Source of the DNA: JBDTCO01 sp039923495
GTDB lineage: Bacteria > Myxococcota_A > Polyangia > Palsa-1104
Direction: 5' to 3'
DNA: 64,000 nucleotides
Assembly (NCBI GenBank): GCA_039923495.1
Contig: JBDTCO010000228.1
Location: 1-64,000 of the forward strand
Part shown: positions 1 to 7,951 of the stretch, in pieces
Layout: every line of letters begins with the position of its first letter
How positions within the stretch are numbered: position 1 is the stretch's first letter
Translations under genes and position numbers: made by a program
Notes under the pieces: model-generated
Database searches by the model: none
The model's input: the letters and a program-made list of their open reading frames with translations, nothing else
Told to the model about the DNA's origin: nothing

Positions 1-1325
1 TCGCGCAGCGCGGGGGTGCAGCAGAGATCCGCGACCTCTCGGCTCGGCGCGTACGCAACGTCGAGGCGCAGCACGTCGCCATCGAGCTCGCGCTCCAGCT
101 CGTTCAGCGCGCCGAGGGCCTCGTACATGTCATCGCCGAGCGCGTGCACGTAGCGACCCCAGCTCGAGCCGGCGGGCGCGTGCACACCGAGGAGCCAGTC
201 CATCCCCTCACGCTCGTGTTCGTTGCTGCACGGCGCGAGCTGCAGCTCGAACGTGTCCGTGTGCGACGTTCCGCAGCGCGCTTGCAACGCCTCGGCGTCG
301 AGGTCGAGCGTGCGGCGCTCGCGGGCAGCGTCCGCGACGAGACCAGCGAGCCACGTGACGACCTCGAGGCGTGGCGCTGGCGCGTCCACGCGGCGTGTTC
401 CATAGCGCTCGTGCTCGAGCGCCGCGACGGGCACGAGGCCTTCCCCAACGGTGGAGCTCGCCGCGGCGAGCTGCTCGTCGATACCGGCGAGCTTCGCTTC
501 GTCGACCGGCGGCGACAGCGCCTCGGCAAGCGCGAACAGCAGCGGCGCGAGCGCGGCCGCACGCGCCACTGGGCTCATGCACACGTGGCTCCCCGTCGAG
601 TCGTGCAGCAAGATCGCGTGCAGCGGCGTCGGGCCCTGCCCAGGCAGCATCGCGAGCTCCGTTCGCAGTGCGTCCGGCGTCGTCCCCTCGAGCCGGAGCG
701 CCGGCACCCGTTGCTTCATCCACGCGAGCGGCGGCGGCCCGACGAGCGGGGGCTCGAGGTCGTGGTGCAAGAAGCCATCGTCGACGAGCTGGAGCAGCAC
801 GTCTCGAGGCACCAGGCGCTCGAGCTTCGTCGTCGTGGTCCAGTCTTCGGCGGCGTCGATCAGTCGCGCGAGCACCTCGTCGAGCTCGACACGTCGCTGC
901 ACCGCGTCGTGGTCGCCGAACGCGATCCAGCAGGCCTCGTCTCCAGAGACGACCAGCGAGGGTGCGCGTCGCAGCTTCGCGCGCTTCCAGGCGCGCCCTT
1001 CGAGCAGCGCGCGCCCGAGCGCGGCGAGACGAGCCCACGTCACGTCGTGGTGCGCGACCGGCATGCCGAGCCGCAGCGACGTGGGGCGTTCATCGAGCGT
1101 GACCACCGCGACGCCCGCGAGGAGACCGTGGGGCGTCGGCCGGAACGCGGCGCGGCGCCGATAGCGAGCGACGCGCTCGGCGCCACGCTCGTCGGCGTGC
1201 TCGTGCAGCGTCGGGCTCGCGAGCGCGATGGCTTCTGCGAGCAACGGGCTGTCCACGGTGTCGTCGTCGAGAGCCGCGACGGGAAGGAGCGGTGCGCGGA
1301 GGAGCGCGTGAGGGACGATACGCAC
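1..1325 (-). CDS. lantibiotic (Ser/Thr) dehydratase, N-terminal part; runs off the left edge
   Basis: A frame open from GTG at 1325 to base 1 gives 441 codons without a stop; an in-frame TAG lies 12 bases upstream of the GTG, which fixes the start closely. The protein opens with RIVPHALLRAPLLPV, continues with RYRRRAAFRPTPHGLLAGVA near residue 60, and ends at the edge with LDVAYAPSREVADLCCTPALR-like sequence. These match the LanB N-terminal pattern (R-x-P-L-L-P, then RPTPFGLFAGV, then a late V-x-Y-x-P segment). LanB enzymes dehydrate Ser/Thr of RiPP precursor peptides using glutamyl-tRNA. The C-terminal glutamate-elimination part, cyclase and precursor would lie outside the window, so the product class cannot be told. 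It is 24 bases downstream of a small membrane protein and a sigma-54 regulatory operon on the same strand. Confidence 0.85.
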   Translation of the reverse strand, partial: MRIVPHALLRAPLLPVAALDDDTVDSPLLAEAIALASPTLHEHADERGAERVARYRRRAAFRPTPHGLLAGVAVVTLDERPTSLRLGMPVAHHDVTWARLAALGRALLEGRAWKRAKLRRAPSLVVSGDEACWIAFGDHDAVQRRVELDEVLARLIDAAEDWTTTTKLERLVPRDVLLQLVDDGFLHHDLEPPLVGPPPLAWMKQRVPALRLEGTTPDALRTELAMLPGQGPTPLHAILLHDSTGSHVCMSPVARAAALAPLLFALAEALSPPVDEAKLAGIDEQLAAASSTVGEGLVPVAALEHERYGTRRVDAPAPRLEVVTWLAGLVADAARERRTLDLDAEALQARCGTSHTDTFELQLAPCSNEHEREGMDWLLGVHAPAGSSWGRYVHALGDDMYEALGALNELERELDGDVLRLDVAYAPSREVADLCCTPALR

Positions 1326-1349
1326 GACGCAGCGACGCTACCACGCGCG

Positions 1350-1724
1350 TCAGTCGAGGATGTGACAGAGCGGATCGCCCTTGCAGTCGCCGATCGAGGG
1401 CGGTTGCTTCGTGTCGTGCTCATGGCGCACGACCTTCTTCCGGCGCGCGATCGGCGCGGGGGTCACGATCGCGGGCGCGACCCCCTTTGCAGCCGCGATG
1501 ACCGGAGGGTCGACCACGGGCGTGGTCACGACCATCGGCGCGCGCACCAGGTGGCTCATGTAGCGCGGCCCGACGAGCGCACACGTGATGAGGAAGCAGA
1601 ACGAGAAGAAGAAGGTGGCGATGAGGACGTGCTTGTCGCGCGTGGTGAGCATGCCGGCGATGGGTGCAGTGCGCGCGCCAGTCGCCAGGGTCAGTGCTCG
1701 CAACGACTTGGCGGCAGCGTTCAC
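1350..1724 (-). CDS. small single-helix membrane protein, unknown function
   Basis: 124 residues from a GTG at 1724; an internal ATG at 1652 is an alternative start. One hydrophobic helix (about residues 33-53) is followed by a Val/Pro/Ala-rich linker, a basic stretch (RRKKVVRHEH) and a C-terminus with two cysteines, GDCKGDPLCHILD. I do not recognise a family. It sits 30 bases after the sigma-54 activator gene and 24 bases before the dehydratase gene on the same strand, so it is probably co-transcribed with both. The Ser and Cys residues near its end could tempt one to call it a precursor peptide, but the membrane helix and length argue against that. Confidence 0.6.
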   Translation of the reverse strand: MNAAAKSLRALTLATGARTAPIAGMLTTRDKHVLIATFFFSFCFLITCALVGPRYMSHLVRAPMVVTTPVVDPPVIAAAKGVAPAIVTPAPIARRKKVVRHEHDTKQPPSIGDCKGDPLCHILD

Positions 1725-1754
1725 ACCGCGAATCTACGAATCGTGATCGCGATG

Positions 1755-3362
1755 CTACGAATCGCGACGCCGGGCCTTGAGGCCGAGCTGGTTGTAGCGC
1801 AGCCGCACGCGACGCGACGACGCGAGGTCGCGCTTGCCGAGGATCCGCTCCGCCATGTCGTCGAACTTACCCTGGGTCTCACGGAAGAGCTGCTCGTAGA
1901 GTCGACGCTCGAGCAGCCTCGCGACGTCGTGGAGCCGCTTCTGCGGAGGCAGCGCCACGTCGAGCGCCTGCGTGGCCGCCACGTGCGCGCCGAGCAGCTC
2001 GCGGACGAGCTTGCGCGAGACGGGCAGCGTATGCGTCTTCTTGCGAGTGGCGCCGAGCCGACTCGCGCCGGCCAGCGTCAGCAACACCGCGGTCGTCACC
2101 ACACCACGTAGCTGTCGGAGGTTGCCGGGCCACGCGTGCTTCTTGAGCTCTGTCGTGGTGAGCCGATCGAGGGCGAAGCGCAGCGTCGCGCCGCGGGTCA
2201 CGCGCTCTCCGAGCTCGACGCCAGGCACCGCGCGCGCCGCGTAACGATCGAGGAGCGCGCGATCGGAAGGCCGATCGAAGGCGTGCGCGACGAAGTGCTC
2301 GATGAGCGCGGGTAGATCGGACGGCCGGTCGCGCAGCGGGACGAGCTCGATGCGCACCGACGGGTTGAGGCGCGCGTACAGGTCGGCGCGGAAGCGACCG
2401 TCGCGCACTGCCGCTGCGAGATCGACGTTGGTCGCCGCGATGACCTTGACGTCGGTGGGCCGTGTGCGCGTCTCGCCGAGCCGCGTGACACAGCCACGCT
2501 CGAGCGCGACGAGCAGCACGCGCTGCGCATCGAGCGGGAGGTTGCCGACCTCGTCGAGGAACAGGGTGCCACCGTCGGCCGCCTCGAACGCCCCTTTACG
2601 ATCGGTCGCGCCCGAGTACGCACCGCGCGCGCTGCCGAAGAGCTCGCCAGCGACCAGGTCGGCCGGCAGCGCGGAGAGATCGATCATCACGAGGGGTCCG
2701 TGGCGCCCGCTCGCAGGGTGCAGCACGTCGGTGCAAAGACGCGTCTTGCCGGTGCCGGTCTCGCCCAGCAGGAGCAGCGGCAGCGAAGTGGCGGCGAGCG
2801 CGAGCACATCGCGGCGCAGACGCTTCATCTTCGCGCTGTCGCCCCACACGTAGCCCGTCGCGGCATCCTCCGTTGATGGCAGCGCGCGCTCGAGCAGGAG
2901 CGCGAGCGCCTGCGCGTCGAATGCGTCGCGCCCGGCGAGCGTGACGTACTCGTCGGCAAAGAGCCGATCGGCGGCGTCCGCGTAGTCGAGCATCGCGCGC
3001 TCGGTCATGAGCACGACCGGCAAAGATGGCCGCTCACGACGCAGCGCGCGCAGGATGTCGAGGCCCTGCAGCGCACGACGGCGCTGGGGATCGAGCTCTT
3101 CCGATGGCGCGAGCCTATCGTCCGGCAACTCGAAGGACAGATCGAGTAGCACGCCGTCGATGTCCGCGTGGCGCGAGAGCGCCTCCTCGGCTTCGCGGAG
3201 GTCGTGCGCATGGGTGAGCGTGCAGCCGACCCGCTTCGGACAGCGCCAGCACGGGCCGATCTCGTTGCAGCGCGTGGCGTAGTCGTAGTCCTGGAGCAGC
3301 GCGTGACACAGCTCGATGTGGCGGTCGCCATCATCGATGACGAGGAGCTTCGGGCGGCTCAC
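1755..3362 (-). CDS. sigma-54-dependent response regulator with a Cys4 cluster in the receiver
   Basis: 535 residues. The GTG start at 3362 overlaps the upstream stop by 4 bases, so I prefer it to an in-frame start farther upstream that would give unlike sequence. Receiver domain: acidic pair D10-D11 and probable phospho-acceptor D74 in VLLDLSFE. The AAA+ domain has Walker A GETGTGKT (about 200-207), a GAYSGA version of the sigma-54-contacting GAFTGA loop (about 247-252) and Walker B GGTLFLDE (about 264-271). The C-terminus carries a Fis-like helix-turn-helix. Oddly, the receiver holds C32-x5-C38-x2-C41-x5-C47, suitable for binding a metal or Fe-S cluster. It probably opens sigma-54 promoters in response to the adjacent kinase and receiver. 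Confidence 0.88.
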   Translation of the reverse strand: MSRPKLLVIDDGDRHIELCHALLQDYDYATRCNEIGPCWRCPKRVGCTLTHAHDLREAEEALSRHADIDGVLLDLSFELPDDRLAPSEELDPQRRRALQGLDILRALRRERPSLPVVLMTERAMLDYADAADRLFADEYVTLAGRDAFDAQALALLLERALPSTEDAATGYVWGDSAKMKRLRRDVLALAATSLPLLLLGETGTGKTRLCTDVLHPASGRHGPLVMIDLSALPADLVAGELFGSARGAYSGATDRKGAFEAADGGTLFLDEVGNLPLDAQRVLLVALERGCVTRLGETRTRPTDVKVIAATNVDLAAAVRDGRFRADLYARLNPSVRIELVPLRDRPSDLPALIEHFVAHAFDRPSDRALLDRYAARAVPGVELGERVTRGATLRFALDRLTTTELKKHAWPGNLRQLRGVVTTAVLLTLAGASRLGATRKKTHTLPVSRKLVRELLGAHVAATQALDVALPPQKRLHDVARLLERRLYEQLFRETQGKFDDMAERILGKRDLASSRRVRLRYNQLGLKARRRDS

Positions 3363-3694
3363 AGGTTTGCCTCCACGGTGCCGTCGCGGATCGCCCCGGC
3401 GATGCGCAGCGCGATCTCCGCAGCGTCGCGCATCGCAGGCTGGTCGCAGGCGCGCACGCGGGTCTCGAGCCGATCGAGCGCAGCGAACGCGAGGCCGATG
3501 GCGTGCGCGTCGGCCTGCGGGAGCGCGTCCGCATCGCGCAGGAACGCGTGAAACGGCGAGCCGCCGTCGATCGCTTCGTACAGATCGCGCACCAGCATGG
3601 CCCGCAGCGCAGGCGCGATCGGGCCGGCACCGAGGTTGCGCGCTGCGCGCGTGAGGTACTTCGCGAGGTGTCGAAGGCGCGCGTGCTGCGTCAT
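3359..3694 (-). CDS. small helical protein in the two-component operon
   Basis: 111 residues, Ala/Arg/Leu-rich and probably all alpha-helical. No recognised domain. Its ATG overlaps the stop of the upstream receiver gene by 4 bases, and its own stop overlaps the GTG of the sigma-54 activator by 4 bases, so it is translated as part of the relay operon. A phosphotransfer or adaptor role would fit the place, but I see no convincing HPt signature (no clear H-x-x-K-G), so this is only position-based inference. Confidence 0.7.
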   Translation of the reverse strand: MTQHARLRHLAKYLTRAARNLGAGPIAPALRAMLVRDLYEAIDGGSPFHAFLRDADALPQADAHAIGLAFAALDRLETRVRACDQPAMRDAAEIALRIAGAIRDGTVEANL

Positions 3695-4116
3695 CGTGCT
3701 CCCAGGAGGCGGCGGAGCTCGGCGGCATCGAAGGTCGCCATCGCGACCACGTCGCCATAGCGGACCCGCAGGTGGCCGAGCCTTCGTGCGGAGAAGTCGT
3801 GCACGAAGATCGCTCGACCATCATGCCCCGCCGCCCGCAGCGCCTTCAAGACGTAGATGCCCTGCTCGTCGACCAGGTGGCGCATGGCGCGCACCTCATC
3901 GCCGCCGAACAGCTCGCCCGCGAGCTGCGCGACGTCGCCGACGAGCGAGCCGACGTCCACCCGATCGAACCGCAGATCGACGAGAAACGCGTCGCCTCGC
4001 ACCGCTGTCCGGAGCGCCTCGGCTGCACTCTTCGCGACGACGCACGTGACGTCGGGTACGAGCGCGCGAACGAAGGTCGCGTACTCGTCGCCGTCCTCGA
4101 TGACGACGAGCCTCAC
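3691..4116 (-). CDS. receiver-domain (response regulator-like) protein, single domain
   Basis: 141 residues. The start RLVVIEDGDEY has the acidic pair E7-D8, and FLVDLRF supplies a probable phospho-acceptor D47. About 35 residues are inserted after the acceptor strand, ending in QGIYVLKALR, an arrangement shared with the receiver of the sigma-54 activator two genes downstream, which suggests the two receivers are related. The usual Lys after beta-5 is not evident, so phosphorylation chemistry may be altered. It has no output domain. It overlaps both neighbours by 4 bases and likely relays or tunes the signal between kinase and activator. Confidence 0.75.
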   Translation of the reverse strand: MRLVVIEDGDEYATFVRALVPDVTCVVAKSAAEALRTAVRGDAFLVDLRFDRVDVGSLVGDVAQLAGELFGGDEVRAMRHLVDEQGIYVLKALRAAGHDGRAIFVHDFSARRLGHLRVRYGDVVAMATFDAAELRRLLGAR

Positions 4117-5432
4117 GCAACGCTCCGTGCGAGCGCGCCAGCCACGGGAGCTTCCTCCGCTGCGGGGATGCTCAGCACGACCGCCTTCGCGAAACCGGGT
4201 GCCGGTGCACCATCGAGGAGCGCGCCGCCGTAGCGCTCGAGCGTCGCGCGCACGATACCGAGGCCGCGATCACTGGCGCCCGCGCGCGGTCGCGCCGTGC
4301 TCGGGTCGTGCACGCCGATGCGGACCCACTCTCGACCCGCGTCGTCGACGTGGACGTGGACCTCGAGCAGCACGCTGGGCGCGGCCTCGACCGCATTGCG
4401 CAGGAGGTTGCGCAGCACGAGCGCGAGGTCGTGCTCGTAGATCGCGGCGAGCGGCGCATCCATCGCGGGTCGAACCACGAGCTCCGCAGCCAGGCGCCTG
4501 CCCGGGTGCTCGTCTCGCAGCGACTCGACGATGCGGTCGAGCAACGCACCATCCACGCGCGTGTGCTTCGCGAGTCGCACCCACGCGACGAGCTGTTGCT
4601 CCAGCCGATCCACGCAGTCGAGCGCGACGTGCTGTCCGCGCGCGAGCCGCTCGATCGCGCGGTCGACCGCGGCGAAGCTCGGCTCGCGCTCCACCCACCC
4701 GGCGGAAAGGCCGAGGAGCAGGCCGAGATCGTCGACGTGGGCTCGCCACGCGCGCGCGACGATCGCGCCGTTGCGCTGGTCGCCATCGCGGAGAGGTCGG
4801 AGCCCGTGCTTGAAGAGCTCGTGCCGCAGGACTCCGACCTGGTATGCAAACGCGACGGCACGCTCGGGGTGCATCTCGAGGATACGTTGGACGTCGACGC
4901 TCCGGCGACGCAGCAGCAGCACGATCGTCGCGGCGACGAGCAGCCCGCCGAGGGCGAACGGCCAGTACGGAGTGCGCACGTCGTTCGCGGGCTCGAACGG
5001 GTCGACGACGTCGCGATCGATCTCGGCGAGCTCGCGCTCCGCCTCGAGACGCGCCACGCCACTGCGCTCCGCGATGAGCTTGCGATAGAAGTCGGCCGCA
5101 CGAACCGTGGCGCCCCGCGCGCGGCACGCACGTGCCAGCCGGAGGTACAGCGACGGCTCGATGGGACCGACCTCGGCCGCCGCGCGCAGCGCCTGCGTCG
5201 CACGCTCGTCGCCACGCTCGAAGGCTGCGACACCGGACTCGTAGAGCTGGGCAGACCCGGCAAGGCGACGCGAGGCCTCTGCTCCATCGGGACCTGCCGC
5301 GACCTTGCGCCACGTGTCCCAGGCGTGGGGTCTTCGCGCCTGCCACTCCGCCTGCGCGTCGGACCAGCCCGGCTGCGGCGCCGTCGGCTGGCAACCAAGA
5401 AGGAACATCGTGAGGAGCACGCCACGCATCAC
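4113..5432 (-). CDS. lipoprotein-type sensor histidine kinase
   Basis: 439 residues from GTG at 5432, with an ATG as the next codon. An N-terminal hydrophobic stretch ends in the lipobox LLGC (Cys about 14). The region 50-140 is helical and TPR-like, a membrane helix covers about 157-174 (FALGGLLVAATIVLLL), and the kinase core follows: VLRHELFKHG with His204 as the likely phosphorylated His, N-box LRNLLRNAVEAA (about 339-350) and a late RGLGIV glycine box. The G1 box is unusual (VHDPST instead of D-x-G-x-G). If the lipobox is used, the sensor domain is tethered by lipid and by a helix. It is the first gene of a chain whose 4-bp overlaps end in the sigma-54 activator. Confidence 0.8.
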   Translation of the reverse strand: MMRGVLLTMFLLGCQPTAPQPGWSDAQAEWQARRPHAWDTWRKVAAGPDGAEASRRLAGSAQLYESGVAAFERGDERATQALRAAAEVGPIEPSLYLRLARACRARGATVRAADFYRKLIAERSGVARLEAERELAEIDRDVVDPFEPANDVRTPYWPFALGGLLVAATIVLLLRRRSVDVQRILEMHPERAVAFAYQVGVLRHELFKHGLRPLRDGDQRNGAIVARAWRAHVDDLGLLLGLSAGWVEREPSFAAVDRAIERLARGQHVALDCVDRLEQQLVAWVRLAKHTRVDGALLDRIVESLRDEHPGRRLAAELVVRPAMDAPLAAIYEHDLALVLRNLLRNAVEAAPSVLLEVHVHVDDAGREWVRIGVHDPSTARPRAGASDRGLGIVRATLERYGGALLDGAPAPGFAKAVVLSIPAAEEAPVAGALARSVA

Positions 5433-6182
5433 CGCTGTCCATGATGCATCGACGGAACATGCATTGGCTGCGCGTCACCTCGGTAGCTGCCGCCGGTGCC
5501 CGGACAGCATGTTGCTGCTGCAAAAACAGCAAGGCCAGCGGCGGCGAGGATCGACGTTGGTCGACCTCGGCTCGGCGCTGGCCCTGGCGCGGGGAAGCCC
5601 GGAGGCAGCCCGCGATATATGTCGCCGTTCGCACGGCGTTGCGAATCTTCAGTTGTGGGTCGCACCGATTGGCAGTCGGAGCGGCGCGCAGCACGACGAA
5701 GGCGCTACGCGGAGAGCTGCTGCGCTACCTGGGGCCCGCGCGGGTCCCGTGGACGACATGCTTGCTCAAACGACGAACGTTCGACATTCGCACTCCCTTC
5801 GGTAACCAGGCAGGCCCTCGCCGAGGCGAAAGTCTCCGGGTTTTGCGCACCACGGTTGCCCGCGGTTTGCCGTTTCGGGGAACAGCGTTCGAGGTCGAAG
5901 AGGCGGCACCATTCGGGGCGCCCTCCTGCCGATCCTCGTCGGTGCGTGTTGCACCGTACGAAGTTCACTATCGCAAACAGTGTGCAGTCCATCAACATGT
6001 AAGATCAGCGAAGCAGCTCACGCAGCGACGGTGATTTGTAGACGGGGCCACATTCGATGAGCGACTTGCGCACGTCTGCACGAAAGAGGCGAAGTGTAGG
6101 CGTGCGCTGTCGCGCCGTGCCTCGGTGGGGCATCTGTGAGCGCGAGTTCTCGTCGTAGGTGACCAGATCCTAAAAGGAAACG
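5433..6182. other. long intergenic stretch without a supported gene
   Basis: About 750 bases between the divergent kinase operon and hemerythrin gene. Composition is less GC-biased than in the flanking genes, and the open frames here lack normal codon preference. A 78-codon frame at 5429-5665 on the minus strand overlaps the kinase start but resembles nothing known. The region should hold the kinase operon promoter, but I could not find a convincing -24/-12 or -35/-10 pair on that strand. Confidence 0.5.
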
Positions 6183-6198
6183 TGGCACGCGCGGTGCT
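6183..6198 (+). promoter_or_regulatory. sigma-54-type -24/-12 promoter for the hemerythrin gene
   Basis: TGGCACG, four bases, then GTGCT, against the consensus TGGCACG-N4-TTGCW: one mismatch with exact spacing. Transcription would start about 6209, leaving a short leader that contains the ribosome site AAGGAG before ATG 6227. A sigma-54 activator gene lies nearby on the other strand, making regulation by it a reasonable guess. Confidence 0.6.
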
Positions 6199-6226
6199 GA
6201 GGGAGAGGTCACCCAAGGAGCCTCCC

Positions 6227-6718
6227 ATGAACGCGATCAAGCTACTCGACCAGCAGCACGACGAAGTCTCTGCGCTCTTCAAGAAGATCGACGCCGCGAA
6301 GGGCAACGCGAAGGTGGCGTTGTTCGACCAGGTCGCCGATGCGCTCGCGATCCACTGCACCATCGAGGAGAAGATCTTCTATCCGGCGGTGTTCGGCGCG
6401 AACACGGAGGACCTGCTGATGGAAGCCGTCGAGGAGCACCTCGGCGCGAAGCGTCTCATCGCGGATCTGCTCTCGATGACGCCGGACGATCCGCACTACC
6501 AGGCGAAATGTGCGGTGCTCTCCGAGCAGGTCGCGCACCACGTGAAGGAGGAGCGCGCCGAGCTGTTCACGAAGGCGCGCAGGCTCCTCGATGAGGACCA
6601 GCTGGAAGCGCTCGGGCAGGAGATGCAGGCGCAGACACTCCAGCTGCAGAACACCAATGCGCGGCGAGCTGTGCCAGCGCAGACGGCGCACGCGGCCGAG
6701 CTGCGCCACGGTGCGTAG
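6227..6718 (+). CDS. hemerythrin-like HHE domain protein
   Basis: 163 residues; ATG 6227 follows AAGGAG, while an in-frame codon farther upstream has no such site. The helical bundle shows the spaced His and Glu ligands expected for a di-iron hemerythrin fold: QQHDEV near residue 11, AIHCTIEEKIFYP near 43-55, EEHLGAKR near 72 and HHVKEER near 105. Such proteins bind O2 or NO, or act in iron and redox handling in the cytoplasm. The C-terminal 35 residues are low-complexity Gln/Ala. A sigma-54-type promoter lies just upstream, so expression is probably switched by an activator rather than constitutive. Confidence 0.88.
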   Translation: MNAIKLLDQQHDEVSALFKKIDAAKGNAKVALFDQVADALAIHCTIEEKIFYPAVFGANTEDLLMEAVEEHLGAKRLIADLLSMTPDDPHYQAKCAVLSEQVAHHVKEERAELFTKARRLLDEDQLEALGQEMQAQTLQLQNTNARRAVPAQTAHAAELRHGA

Positions 6719-6770
6719 CGGGAGCGGTTGTCGCAAATGATCCCGGTGTGGCGATCCGCGACGAGCGCCG

Positions 6771-6950
6771 TTACTTGAAGCCGTCGAGCCCCGGGTTCGG
6801 GTCGGGCGCATCTTCCGCGAGGGGCAGCTCAGGCTCCACCACGACACCGCCGCCCTCGTCAGCGACGGGAGCAGGCCCGGGTCTCGTGTGTTGCGGAGGC
6901 GGCGCAGGGCGGCGCGGTGTGGATGCCGGCATCCGTTTGGTAGGCTGCAT
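6771..6950 (-). CDS. short Pro/Glu-rich hypothetical protein
   Basis: 59 residues from ATG 6950, with GGAG five bases upstream. Composition is Pro/Arg-rich at the start and acidic at the end (EPELPLAEDAPDPNPG). No domain or membrane segment. It is convergent with the hemerythrin gene and divergent from the BrkB/YihY gene. Codon choice and the ribosome site make it plausible, but a chance frame cannot be excluded. Confidence 0.4.
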   Translation of the reverse strand: MQPTKRMPASTPRRPAPPPQHTRPGPAPVADEGGGVVVEPELPLAEDAPDPNPGLDGFK

Positions 6951-7015
6951 ACCGCTCCGTCGAGCAGAACGGGTGCCAGCGTCGGTGCGGCACGTCGTTT
7001 GCTCCCTGTGTGCCG

Positions 7016-7951
7016 ATGCACCGTCAGCACATCCCGACGCACCGCGGCGAACAACAGGCCGCAACGCGTCCGTGGCGCTGGGTGGGTAAGCGCTCGTCGC
7101 GCCCCACGCTCAAGGCTGCTGCACGCGCGATGTGGGACGAGCTCGTGCGCGATGGGGGCGCGATCGACATGGGCGCGCTGCTCGCGTACTGGTCGCTGCT
7201 CGCGATCTTCCCGTTCGGTATTCTTGCGCTCTCCCTCGTCGCGTTCGTGCCACTGCACGGCCTCGACCAGCAGCTCATCGACTTCGTGTGGCAGGTGATG
7301 CCGCACGACGTGGCGCAGCTCTGTGACGGCGTGCTACGTGAGGTCGTGGGCAAGCAGCACGGAATCTTGCTGGTCGTCGCGCTCGTCGGTGCCGTCTGGA
7401 CCTCGTCGGGTGCGGTCAGCGCGACCATGTCCACGCTCAACCACGCCTGGGGCGTCAAGGAGACGCGCCCGTGGTGGAAGTACAAGGGCCTCTCGATCCT
7501 GGTGACCATCGGAGGTGCCGTGATCGTCGTGCTCGGCATGGCCGCGCTGCTCGTGGGCACGAACCTCGGCCAGGAGATCCTCCAGAGCCTGTTCCCGAGC
7601 TATAATGACCACGTGACGGGAGCGCTGTTCCGCTACGGGATCATCTGCGCGGCGATGCTCTGCATGACGTACATCTGCTATCGCGTGCTGCCCGACATCC
7701 ACGGACCGCGTTCGGTCTGGCCGGGTTCGATCTTCGTGACCGCAGCATGGATCGGCGTCTCGCTGGCCTTCGCGTTCTACCTCACCCACTTCGCCTCGTA
7801 CGGCAAAGTCTACGGTGCACTCGGCACCATCGTGGTGCTCATGACGTGGCTGTACCTCGGCGCGATCATGCTGCTCGTCGGTGGTGCCCTGAACAGCGCG
7901 TGGGACCATGCTGTGCGCGGTGACCGCAGCAACGAGCCGGTGCTCTCTTGA
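7016..7951 (+). CDS. YihY/BrkB family inner-membrane protein
   Basis: About 311 residues with six probable membrane helices. The start MGALLAYWSLLAIFPFGIL and later VWTSSGAVSATMSTLNHAW and YGALGTIVVLMTWLYLGA are characteristic of the YihY/BrkB family (once misnamed ribonuclease BN). The exact function is unresolved; the proteins are polytopic inner-membrane proteins. A GTG at 7010 is two codons upstream and equally possible as start. Its stop overlaps the TTG start of the next gene (TTGA), so it forms a membrane-stress-type operon with the holin-like and DUF3618-like proteins. Confidence 0.88.
   Translation: MHRQHIPTHRGEQQAATRPWRWVGKRSSRPTLKAAARAMWDELVRDGGAIDMGALLAYWSLLAIFPFGILALSLVAFVPLHGLDQQLIDFVWQVMPHDVAQLCDGVLREVVGKQHGILLVVALVGAVWTSSGAVSATMSTLNHAWGVKETRPWWKYKGLSILVTIGGAVIVVLGMAALLVGTNLGQEILQSLFPSYNDHVTGALFRYGIICAAMLCMTYICYRVLPDIHGPRSVWPGSIFVTAAWIGVSLAFAFYLTHFASYGKVYGALGTIVVLMTWLYLGAIMLLVGGALNSAWDHAVRGDRSNEPVLS

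Noticed and set aside
1350..1724. Small protein before the dehydratase as a lanthipeptide precursor
   Set aside because: It has a central membrane helix and 124 residues, and only two Cys near the end; a membrane accessory protein is more likely.
144..2111. Very long plus-strand open frame (655 codons)
   Set aside because: Arg/His/Val-rich antisense shadow of the dehydratase and sigma-54 genes; the minus-strand products have clear family motifs.
5429..5665. 78-codon minus-strand frame overlapping the kinase start, with a Cys-Cys and a hydrophobic segment
   Set aside because: Considered as a RiPP precursor, but there is no leader-core character, no clear ribosome site and codon use is not distinctive.
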